Shown here: one piece after another, positions 15,004-22,182 of the stretch
Numbering within the stretch: the first letter of the stretch is position 1
Layout of the letters: each line of letters starts with the position of its first letter
Origin: Betaproteobacteria bacterium
GTDB lineage: Bacteria; Pseudomonadota; Gammaproteobacteria; Burkholderiales; Burkholderiaceae_C
Assembly (NCBI GenBank): GCA_025358155.1
Contig: JANYKR010000060.1
Location: forward strand, 1-33,765
Direction: 5' to 3'
DNA length: 33,765 nt
Program-made: the position numbers and the translations under genes
Notes under the pieces: model-generated
What the model saw: only the letters and a program-made list of their open reading frames with translations
Told to the model about the DNA's origin: nothing
Database searches by the model: none

Positions 15004-16554
15004 TCAGGCCAGCCAGGCCGCCAGGTCGGCCTTGAGCTGGGCCAGGTCGGCGCGCCGGGTGTACATCATGTGGCCGGCATCGTAGTAGCGGTGCTGGATG
15101 CGGGCCAACACCTCGGCCGGGGCGTCGAGCTGGGCCAGCGACCAGTCGGTGGCCGAGTAGGGCGTGCCCAGGTCATAGCGCCCGCTGGCTACCAGCACCT
15201 TCATGTGCGGATTGCGGCGCATCGCACGTGCCAGGTCGTTGCTGGTGCTGGTAAAGCCGTTGGCGTCGCGCATGCCGTCGGCACTGCCGCGCTGCCAGTT
15301 CCAGGCCTTGTTGACATCAAACGACAAGGTGTCGTACTTCTCGGCGGTGGGCAGGCCCAGGCCGCTGTAGTAGGCCAGCATGGCGGTGGTGTAGGGGATG
15401 GCGATGCCCTCGATGCCGGGGTCAAAGCCCATCTGGCGCTCACGCGACGCGGCCATCGGCGCGGTGGCGCGTGACTCGAGCCGGCCCACCAGCAGGCCAC
15501 GCGGGCGCAGCGCCTCGACAAAAAAGCTGCTGTCGCTGATGCGCAGGTTGTTCTCTTGCACCACCGGCAGGGCCAGGCCGGTCAGCTCGGCCAGGCGTTT
15601 TTCGATGCGGCTGCGGGCGCGGTGGGCCAGCCGGGCGCCCTGGTGCAGCGCGCCAAGGTAATCGTCCTGCACAAAGGCCTCGGCCGCTGCCCGGGCCGCC
15701 TCGGCCGAGCGGCCGGCCTCGCCCTTGAGCGTGCCGTGGTACTGCGCGGTGGCGGCAAACCCCGGCAGAAACAGGGCGTAGGGCAAGTCGTTGCGCGGCG
15801 CAAAAACGATGGATTGCAAGTCCATCGCGCACGACACCAGGATCAGCCCCGACAGCGCCAGGCCGTGGTCGAGCAGCTTGTCGGCCAGTGCAGCGCCACG
15901 GGTGGTGCCGTAGCTCTCGCCGCACAGGTAGAGCGGCGCGCCAAAGCGGCCGTTGGCGGCCAGCCAGCCGCGCATCACTTCGGCCAGCGCATCGACATCA
16001 CCGTCCACCGAGAGCTGGGTCTTGCGCGCGGCGTCGCTGGCACTGACCGACCAGCCGGTGTGGGGCGGGTCGATGAACACCAGGTCAAAGTGGGCCAGCC
16101 AAGTCAACGGGTTGTCCACCACGGCGTAGGGCGGGGCTGCCAGTGTGCCGTCGTCGTTGACCGGCACCCGCTTGGGGCCGAGTGCGCCCAAATGCAGCCA
16201 GATCGACGACGAGCCAGGGCCACCGTTGAAGGCAAAGCAGACCGGACGCTGTACCGCAGCCTCGGTGCCGGCAGCAGCGCTGTCGGCCAGGTAGGCCACC
16301 GTGAACACCGCCGCCTGCGGCTCGCCGCGCTGGGCGTCCACCCCGCCGGCCAGCACCGGCACAAAGGCCGCACGCACGCCGTAGCCCAAGCTCTGGCCGT
16401 TGTCCAGCGTGACGCTGGCGCTGGCCAGCACCGCCGGCCGGGCCAGCAGTTGCGCGACCTTGTCGCGTTGCCGCTTGGCGGCGTCGGTATCGGCGGCGGA
16501 GGGGGTGGCAGCGGGGGCGGCAGCGGGGGTCGCGGCTGGGGTGGTGTCGCTCAA
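15004..16554 (-). CDS. S10 family serine carboxypeptidase
   Basis: A 516-residue alpha/beta-hydrolase peptidase. TTG 16554 is the start: AGGAG sits six bases upstream and no ATG fits. Residues 1-25 are an Ala/Pro/Thr low-complexity tail (TPAATPAAAPAATPSAA), not a signal peptide, so a cytoplasmic location is expected, unlike lysosomal or vacuolar S10 enzymes. Family motifs are complete: FNGGPGSSS (109-117, oxyanion region), CGESYGTTRG with nucleophile Ser214, Asp461 in VASGRYDLGTPYS, and His495 in DAGHMMYTR. It should release C-terminal residues from peptides, though bacterial members are little studied. Downstream, 14 nt away, is phosphofructokinase; upstream, a stem with a T-run separates it from the PLP dehydratase gene. 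Confidence in the family is high; the substrate is unknown. Confidence 0.92.
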   Translation of the reverse strand: MSDTTPAATPAAAPAATPSAADTDAAKRQRDKVAQLLARPAVLASASVTLDNGQSLGYGVRAAFVPVLAGGVDAQRGEPQAAVFTVAYLADSAAAGTEAAVQRPVCFAFNGGPGSSSIWLHLGALGPKRVPVNDDGTLAAPPYAVVDNPLTWLAHFDLVFIDPPHTGWSVSASDAARKTQLSVDGDVDALAEVMRGWLAANGRFGAPLYLCGESYGTTRGAALADKLLDHGLALSGLILVSCAMDLQSIVFAPRNDLPYALFLPGFAATAQYHGTLKGEAGRSAEAARAAAEAFVQDDYLGALHQGARLAHRARSRIEKRLAELTGLALPVVQENNLRISDSSFFVEALRPRGLLVGRLESRATAPMAASRERQMGFDPGIEGIAIPYTTAMLAYYSGLGLPTAEKYDTLSFDVNKAWNWQRGSADGMRDANGFTSTSNDLARAMRRNPHMKVLVASGRYDLGTPYSATDWSLAQLDAPAEVLARIQHRYYDAGHMMYTRRADLAQLKADLAAWLA

Positions 16555-16574
16555 AACGGGCTCCTGGTCAGGGT

Positions 16575-16603
16575 AAAAAGGGGGGTGGGGCCAGCGTGTG
16601 GCC
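16575..16603 (-). terminator. Stem-loop with T-run after the PLP dehydratase
   Basis: On the minus strand GGCCA (16603-16599) pairs with TGGCC (16593-16589) around a five-base loop, then a C-rich spacer leads to five T (complement of A at 16575-16579). It begins 17 nt after the dehydratase stop and lies before the S10 ribosome-binding site. The stem is short and the T-run is offset, so it is a weak intrinsic-terminator candidate. Confidence 0.4.
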
Positions 16604-16620
16604 GGGGTTCAAGCGCAGAT

Positions 16621-17613
16621 TCAGGGGGTCGAAAGCAGGCGGGCGTAGGCGGGCAGGTCCACATTGCCACCCGACAGGATTACCCCGACCCGGGCACCGC
16701 GCAAGTCCAGCACGCCTTCGAGCAGTGCCGCCGCGCCCAGGCAGCCGGTGGGCTCGACCACCTGCTTCATGCGCTCGGCAAAAAATTGCATCGTGCTGAC
16801 CAGTTGCGCATCGCTGACGGTGACGATGCGCTGCACCAGCGCCTGGATCACCGGGAATGTCAGCGTGCCGCTGGCTGTCGTCTGGGCGCCGTCGGCAAGG
16901 GTCTGCGGCACCGCAATCGTCACGATCTTGCCCTGCGCCAGACTCAGCTGGGTGTCGTTGCCGGCCTCCGGTTCAACCCCGATCACCTCGATGGCCGGCA
17001 GCTTGTGCCTGGCCGCCACGGCGCAGCCCGAGATCAACCCGCCGCCACCGACACAGACCAGCAGCGCGTCGAGGTGGCCGACCTCGTTGATCAGCTCCAG
17101 CGCAGCGGTGCCCTGGCCGGCCATGACATGCGGATGGTCAAACGGCGGGATCAGCGTCATGCCGCGCTCGGCCGCAATGCGGGCACCGATCGCCGCCCTG
17201 TCCTCGGTGTAGCGGTCGAACAAGATGACCTCGCTGCGCGCTGCGCCGGCCGGATTGACCTGGTAGGCCCGGGTGGCGGCCAGCTTGGCTGCGGGCGCGT
17301 CTTGTGGCATCACGATCACGCTGGGCATGCCCAGCAGCCGGGCCGACAACGCAATGGCCTGGGCATGGTTGCCCGAGCTGAAGGCCAGCGCGCCGGCACG
17401 CTTTTGCTCGGGCGTGAACTGGGCCAGGGCGTTGTAGGCGCCGCGAAACTTGAAAGCGCCCATGCGCTGCAAATGCTCGGCTTTGAAAAACACCCGGGCG
17501 CCGCAACGCTCGTCGGCAAAGCGCGATTGCAGCACCGGTGTGCGATGTGCCACACCGTGCAGTCTTTGGGCGGCTGCGGCGATGTCAGAGAACTCGATTG
17601 CAAGTGGCGTCAT
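16621..17613 (-). CDS. PLP-dependent threonine/serine dehydratase family protein
   Basis: A 330-residue fold-type II PLP enzyme from ATG 17613; an in-frame ATG at 17625 would add four residues. Lys55 in MGAFKFRGAYNAL should bind PLP, SSGNHAQ (about 79-85) contacts the cofactor ring and carboxylate, GGGGL (189-193) holds the phosphate, and SGGN near the C-terminus completes the pocket. The length and lack of an ACT domain fit catabolic threonine/serine dehydratase, serine racemase or threo-3-hydroxyaspartate ammonia-lyase rather than biosynthetic, isoleucine-inhibited IlvA. The likely reaction turns L-threonine into 2-oxobutyrate plus ammonia, but the close families cannot be separated by eye. 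It is transcribed away from the small gene at 17839 and probably has its own promoter in the 225-nt gap. Confidence 0.88.
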   Translation of the reverse strand: MTPLAIEFSDIAAAAQRLHGVAHRTPVLQSRFADERCGARVFFKAEHLQRMGAFKFRGAYNALAQFTPEQKRAGALAFSSGNHAQAIALSARLLGMPSVIVMPQDAPAAKLAATRAYQVNPAGAARSEVILFDRYTEDRAAIGARIAAERGMTLIPPFDHPHVMAGQGTAALELINEVGHLDALLVCVGGGGLISGCAVAARHKLPAIEVIGVEPEAGNDTQLSLAQGKIVTIAVPQTLADGAQTTASGTLTFPVIQALVQRIVTVSDAQLVSTMQFFAERMKQVVEPTGCLGAAALLEGVLDLRGARVGVILSGGNVDLPAYARLLSTP

Positions 17614-17838
17614 GCCGACAAGCATAACGAGGGCCGGCCGATGGCTTGCAAATTCAGCCGTAGGCAGGGTGGCCAGATCGGCCCCGACTTCAGCCCAACG
17701 ACACGCCGCAAGCCCCCCGCCCGACCCGCCCCTGCCGAACTGGCCGACCTTTTGACCGCTGCTCACACCCTGCCCCCAGCCCAGCGCGCATACGCTGGCG
17801 CTTGCAGTTTCTTGAACTTGTGAAAGTGCCCGAAGCAC

Positions 17839-18105
17839 ATGACCACCGCTTGCCCGCAGCCCCTTGCCGCCGCCGCCGCGTCCTCGCCAACCACGCCCGT
17901 CTGTCCCGAACTGATCGAGTTCGTCGATTTCAAGTGGTTGATGGCCGGTGAGGGTCACCGCATCGACCTCGACCGGCTGCGCACCGAGCCCGCCTACACC
18001 CGGAGCTGCCTGGCCCTGGCCGGCGGCTCGACCTCGGCCACCCTGCGCCAGGCCGGTGCCCGTCTGGCGCGCGCGCTGGGCTGCGCAGCCAACGGGCGTG
18101 GCTGA
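17839..18105 (+). CDS. Small conserved-type hypothetical protein
   Basis: An 88-residue protein: an Ala/Pro/Thr-rich N-terminal tail of about 22 residues, then a compact helical part (CPELIEFVDFKWLMAGEGHR, RLRTEPAYTRSCLALA, TLRQAGARLARALG). The pattern ELIEFVDFKWLMAGEGxR...L..dp.Y...CL resembles, from memory, short uncharacterised proteins common in Burkholderiales; no function is known to me. No membrane segment or signal is seen. The ribosome-binding site is weak. A small dyad (CCAGCG 17781-17786 with CGCTGG 17793-17798) stands about 40 nt upstream and could be an operator or hairpin. It is divergent from the PLP dehydratase and convergent with the dioxygenase, so it is a single-gene unit. 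Confidence 0.7.
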   Translation: MTTACPQPLAAAAASSPTTPVCPELIEFVDFKWLMAGEGHRIDLDRLRTEPAYTRSCLALAGGSTSATLRQAGARLARALGCAANGRG

Positions 18106-18170
18106 GGACGCGCCCGATACCGAGCCGGGCCCGGTCCCAGCCCAAGCGCTGGTCTCGCGCTCGGGCCTTC

Positions 18171-18207
18171 GCCAGCCACAGCCCCCTTCCGGGCGCTGTG
18201 CGCTGGC
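18171..18207. terminator. 12-bp stem-loop between convergent genes
   Basis: GCCAGCCACAGC (18171-18182) pairs with GCTGTG (18195-18200) and GCTGGC (18202-18207), leaving one bulged C and a 12-base loop that can itself form C-G pairs. It touches the stop codon of the minus-strand dioxygenase gene (18208) and lies 65 nt after the plus-strand small gene. This is the strongest hairpin in the window and a likely bidirectional terminator, although no T-tract follows. Confidence 0.6.
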
Positions 18208-18972
18208 TCAGACTGGACCCTGAAAGCCGCCGCGCCGGAAAGTCAGCACCAGCGTGTCCCGGTGTCCGTCCGGCTGCCCCGGCAACGGCTGGATCGGCGT
18301 GCTCTCGTGGATCACCCGCTCGTCGTCGAGCAGCAACACGCTCCAGGGCTCAACCAGGGTGAAGCGCTGACCTTGTGGCCCGTTGGCATCAAAAACCCGG
18401 GTCTCGCCGCCCTTGATGCCCACCCGCACCACCAGGATCACCACCACCAGGTCCACTCCGTCGCGGTGCGCGCCCTCGGGCGTGGGCCGGCCGATGCCGT
18501 CAGTCGTGTCGATCCGGAACGGGTGGGCCTCGACAAACCAGGGTTCAACCGGCGTCGAGCGGTCACCACCACGCAACGCGGTGGCGCGGGCCGCCAGCGC
18601 GCACAGCAGTCGCGACCAGGCGGGCGCCGCCACCAAAGCCGGCGCCAAAGGCTCGAACCAGCGCTCGATGCCGCCGTGCAGGGCGTTGTAGGCGAGCGGC
18701 TGCCAGTGCGCCCGGTGCGGCACGGCGCTTACCGCATCGGCCTGCACCACAAAACAGCCGTGGCGCCGGCGCCGGTAACGGCCGCCGTCCTTCAAGAAGT
18801 TGTCGGGCGGCAGGTCGTCCCAGCCGGCGCCCAAGGCAGCGAGGTCAGTCACGGCCAGGCCCGCCAGCTCGGCCAGGCTGGCGGCGGCGAGCACCGCAAA
18901 TCCGCTGGCTGCGAGTTGGCCATCGAGCTGGGCGAGCGGGGTCAGCGGCGGGGGCAGGGACAGGGTGGACAT
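18208..18972 (-). CDS. 2-oxoglutarate/Fe(II)-dependent dioxygenase (2OG-Fe_dioxy_2 type)
   Basis: A 254-residue protein from ATG 18972 (MSTLSLPPPLTPLAQLD); the open frame upstream to 19065 looks non-coding. The iron site is His169-x-Asp171 in EGAHRDGVD and His222 in ERVIHESTPI, with a downstream Arg (238 or 246) placed to bind 2-oxoglutarate. The RYRRRRHGCF stretch (about 65-74) and the overall length fit the family of bacterial L-isoleucine 4-hydroxylase and related free amino acid hydroxylases. The expected reaction is hydroxylation of a small substrate, possibly a free amino acid, with release of succinate and CO2; the substrate is inferred only from the family. It is divergent from the large hybrid kinase, sharing a 249-nt control region with a CACAATTGTG palindrome. 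Confidence 0.85.
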   Translation of the reverse strand: MSTLSLPPPLTPLAQLDGQLAASGFAVLAAASLAELAGLAVTDLAALGAGWDDLPPDNFLKDGGRYRRRRHGCFVVQADAVSAVPHRAHWQPLAYNALHGGIERWFEPLAPALVAAPAWSRLLCALAARATALRGGDRSTPVEPWFVEAHPFRIDTTDGIGRPTPEGAHRDGVDLVVVILVVRVGIKGGETRVFDANGPQGQRFTLVEPWSVLLLDDERVIHESTPIQPLPGQPDGHRDTLVLTFRRGGFQGPV

Positions 18973-19062
18973 GGTGTGGGTGGACCCAATGGAGGCAGGC
19001 GGGCGGGGCGCGAACCGGTGAGACAGACCCGACCTGCCGGGCGGGCAGCAGCCAGACGCCAC

Positions 19063-19072
19063 CACAATTGTG
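19063..19072. promoter_or_regulatory. Perfect 10-bp palindrome in a divergent promoter region
   Basis: CACAATTGTG lies 90 nt upstream of the dioxygenase start and about 150 nt upstream of the hybrid kinase start. Its AT-rich core stands out in very GC-rich DNA. It could be an operator half of a shared control region; no regulator can be named. Confidence 0.3.
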
Positions 19073-19221
19073 CGTGAGCCGGTGCGGCCAACCCGCCGCC
19101 CGTCGGTCAGCCCTTGTGGCCTGCAGGCTGCAGTTGTCCGGGCCGCCGCCGCTCACCCTTAAACTGGGAGCAGCGTTGGCTTGCCACGCACCGACCCCTT
19201 CGCCAAGGCTGGCACCAGCGC

Positions 19222-22146
19222 ATGCATCCGCCGTCCCCCGATCTGCCGATGGCCCCCACTGCCCCAGACACCTCGGCCTACGCCTTGCTCTGTCTGCCAG
19301 TGGCCTGGGCGGACAGCGCTGGCCTGCTGCAAGGGGCCAACCCCGCTTTTGAGGCCGCCACCGGCCACACCTTGGCGGCGGTGCAAGGCCGACCGCTGGC
19401 CGAAGTGCTCGGGCTGGTGGCTGCGGGCAGCGCCACCAGCCTGCCCGAGTTGCTGGCGTCTGGCACGCCCTTCCCGCCTTTGCCGTTTGCCGGGCAGGAT
19501 GCCAGCGGTCAGCCTTTGGCCGGCCTGCTGAGCCTGGCGGGTCAAGCCGATCTGAGGGTGCTGACGCTGCAGGTGGCGGCAGCGCCGATGGCCAGCCAAG
19601 AACCCTGGCGCTTCTGGGATCTGCAACCCGCCGCCCTGGCCACGGTGGCAGCACCTGCAACCGCCTCACCGGTGGCCGGCGCTGCAGTGCCCGCAGTGGC
19701 GCCCGAAGTCGATGGGGCCATTGCCGGCTTTGACATGGCCATCACCCTGGCTGGCATCGGCATCTGGCAGCACGACGCCAGTACCGGCTTGCTCAAGTGC
19801 AATCGGCAGGGCTGGTCGCTGCTGGGACTGACCCCCCAGCGCCAAGGCCGGCCGCTGAGCAGCTTGCTGGCGCTGCTGCACCCTGAGGACCAGGCCAGCA
19901 TGCTGGACCAGCTCGCCACGGCGCAGGCCGGCAGCTCATTGGCGGGCCCGGTGGAGCTGGGCGCCCGCTGCCGCCACCGGGACGGCCGTTGGCGCTATCT
20001 GCTCACGCGGCGGGTCGCTCGGCACGACAGCACCGGCAGCGTGTTGGGCCATGTGGGCGTGGTGCTGGACTTGAGCGACCACTACGAACAACAGCAGCTC
20101 GCGCTGGCCTTGGCCCAGCGCCTGGAGATGGCCACCGCAGCCGCCGGCGTGGGCATCTGGGGCCAGCAGCTTGGCCCGCCGCACCTGACCCACTGGGACG
20201 AGCAGATGCGGGCGCTGCACGGGCTGGGCGCCGACACCGATCCGCCCCGGCTGTCCGACTACATCGCCAACCTGGTGGTCGAGGCCGACCGCGCCAGCGT
20301 GGCCGAGGGCATGGCCACGCTGATGCAGCGGCGTGAGGGCTTGCTTGACCTGGACCTGCGCATCGTGCGTCCTGACGGCCGGGTACGGCGCCTGGCCACC
20401 CGCACCAGCATCAGCGGCCCGGAAGGCCATCGCCAATTGCACGGCGTGATGCTCGATGTCACCGAGCGGCACCTTACCGAGGACAAGCTGCGCCAGGCCA
20501 ACGAGCGGGCCGCGCTGGCTGCGCGCGGCGTGGGCATCGGCACCTGGGAGTCTGATGTGCTGGCCACGGCCGGCTGGTGGGACGAGCAGATGTTCCAGCT
20601 GCGCGGGCGCGCGCCGCTGCAGGGCCCGGTACCGGTCGATCTGATGATGTCCTGGCTGCACCCCGATGACCGCGAGCCGCACCAGGGCAACCTGCGCACC
20701 GCACTGCGCGAAGATGCACCGACGCACAGCGAGTTTCGGGTCTTGCTGCCCGATGGCAGCCAGCGCTGGCTGGCTTCGCGGTCCACTCCGGTGCGCGACG
20801 AGCACGGCAAAACCGTGCGCCGTATCGGTATCAACTGGGACATCACTGACGTGCGCAATGCCGCGCAAGTGCGCGAGGAGCGCGCGCTGGTGCAGCGCGA
20901 GAGCCAGGCCAAGTCACGCTTCCTCGCCCGCATCAGCCATGAGCTGCGTACCCCGCTCAACGCGGTGCTGGGCTTTTCTCAACTGTTGCTGGCAGAGCCA
21001 GGCGCGCCCGACCCGACCACCTGGCGCCGGCGGGTTGAGCATGTGCAGGCCTCGGGCGAGCACTTGCTGGCGCTGATCGACGACGTGCTGGAGCTGTCGA
21101 GCCTGGAGTCGGGTGAACTGCCGCTGTCACTGCAGCCGGTGGCGCTGGCGCCGCTGGCCGAAACCAGCCTGCCCCTGGTCGAGCTGCTGGCGGTCGAGCA
21201 CGGTGTCAGCCTGCACCTGGGCGCGCTCGACGGCTGGGCGCTGGCCGACCCGGTGCGGCTGCGGCAGGTGCTGCTCAACCTGCTGAGCAACGCGATCAAG
21301 TACAACCGTCCCGGCGGCTCCGTCACTGTCAGCGCCCGGAGCGACGCCGGCTGGCTGCTGCTACAGGTGGAGGACACCGGGCGCGGCCTGGACGAGGACC
21401 AGATCAAGCACTTGTTCGAGCCCTTCAACCGGTTGGGGCTGGAGCGCGAAGCGATTGCCGGCACCGGCATCGGGCTGGCGATCGTCCAGGCCTCGGTGCA
21501 GCACATGGGCGGTGCAGTGCGGGTGCGCAGCGAGCCGGGCAAGGGCAGCTGCTTCGAGATCAGCCTGCAGCGGGCCACAGCGCCGGCGCCGCTGAACTTA
21601 CAGGCCCATCCGGCAGCCGACCTCGCGCTGAGTCCGGCGACCGGCTTCGGGCCCAGTCTTGGGGCCGGTTTTGCGGACGGCGTTGCGACCAATCCTGGTG
21701 ATGGGCTTGCCGGCACCGGCCAGGCTGCTGGCGCTGCGCCAGCCCCTGCCACGCCCAACCCGCCCTGCCGCGGCCGGCTGCTCTACATCGAGGACAACGA
21801 GGTCAACCTGTTGATCGTGCGCGAGCTGGTGAGCCGGCGCAGCGACATCGAGTTCCTGTCGGCCGCCGACGGCGCCAGTGGCCTGGCGGCTGCACGCGCC
21901 CAGCGGCCCGCGCTGATCCTGCTCGACATGCAACTGCCCGACATGGACGGCTTTGAGGTGTTGCGCCGCCTGCGCGGGGACCCGGCCACGGCGGCCATCC
22001 GCTGCATCGCACTGAGCGCCAACGCGATTCCCGAGGACATCGGCCGCGCCCGCGAGGCCGGCATCGACGACTATTGGACCAAGCCGCTAGACCTGCGCGC
22101 TTTCATGCGCTCGATCGACCAGCTGTTTGGTGCTGCGCCGGCCTGA
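19222..22146 (+). CDS. Multi-PAS hybrid sensor histidine kinase with receiver
   Basis: Taken from ATG 19222 (MHPPSPDLPMAPTAPD), giving 974 residues; ATG 19249 or an upstream frame to 19114 are alternatives, since no strong ribosome-binding site decides. No membrane segment is visible, so it is a soluble sensor. Four PAS-like blocks follow one another: about 18-100, 170-285, 290-415 and 420-550, the last three ending in 'VLDLSD', 'MLDVTE' and 'NWDITD', typical PAC ends. HisKA has ISHELRTPLNAVLGF with His573. The ATPase domain shows VLLNLLSNAIKYN, VEDTGRGL and GTGIGLAI. After a Gly/Ala/Pro-rich linker comes a receiver with YIEDNEVN and phospho-acceptor Asp902 in LLDMQLPDMDG, then TKPLD. It resembles hybrid kinases that start His-Asp relays. 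No phosphotransfer protein or output regulator is encoded beside it. Confidence 0.93.
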   Translation: MHPPSPDLPMAPTAPDTSAYALLCLPVAWADSAGLLQGANPAFEAATGHTLAAVQGRPLAEVLGLVAAGSATSLPELLASGTPFPPLPFAGQDASGQPLAGLLSLAGQADLRVLTLQVAAAPMASQEPWRFWDLQPAALATVAAPATASPVAGAAVPAVAPEVDGAIAGFDMAITLAGIGIWQHDASTGLLKCNRQGWSLLGLTPQRQGRPLSSLLALLHPEDQASMLDQLATAQAGSSLAGPVELGARCRHRDGRWRYLLTRRVARHDSTGSVLGHVGVVLDLSDHYEQQQLALALAQRLEMATAAAGVGIWGQQLGPPHLTHWDEQMRALHGLGADTDPPRLSDYIANLVVEADRASVAEGMATLMQRREGLLDLDLRIVRPDGRVRRLATRTSISGPEGHRQLHGVMLDVTERHLTEDKLRQANERAALAARGVGIGTWESDVLATAGWWDEQMFQLRGRAPLQGPVPVDLMMSWLHPDDREPHQGNLRTALREDAPTHSEFRVLLPDGSQRWLASRSTPVRDEHGKTVRRIGINWDITDVRNAAQVREERALVQRESQAKSRFLARISHELRTPLNAVLGFSQLLLAEPGAPDPTTWRRRVEHVQASGEHLLALIDDVLELSSLESGELPLSLQPVALAPLAETSLPLVELLAVEHGVSLHLGALDGWALADPVRLRQVLLNLLSNAIKYNRPGGSVTVSARSDAGWLLLQVEDTGRGLDEDQIKHLFEPFNRLGLEREAIAGTGIGLAIVQASVQHMGGAVRVRSEPGKGSCFEISLQRATAPAPLNLQAHPAADLALSPATGFGPSLGAGFADGVATNPGDGLAGTGQAAGAAPAPATPNPPCRGRLLYIEDNEVNLLIVRELVSRRSDIEFLSAADGASGLAAARAQRPALILLDMQLPDMDGFEVLRRLRGDPATAAIRCIALSANAIPEDIGRAREAGIDDYWTKPLDLRAFMRSIDQLFGAAPA

Positions 22147-22182
22147 GCGCCTGAGCGCGCCGACCGCGCCGGGCTGGGCCGA

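Noticed and set aside
15556-17823. 755-codon open frame on the plus strand, antisense to the S10 peptidase and PLP dehydratase genes
   Set aside because: Both minus-strand genes show complete catalytic motifs; the antisense frame is Gly/Arg/Gln/His-rich with no motif. Such long shadows are common in DNA with GC-rich third codon positions.
17811-17838. CTTGAA followed by CCCGAA, resembling a heat-shock sigma promoter before the small gene at 17839
   Set aside because: The putative -10 would lie only about five bases from the start codon and matches the consensus poorly.
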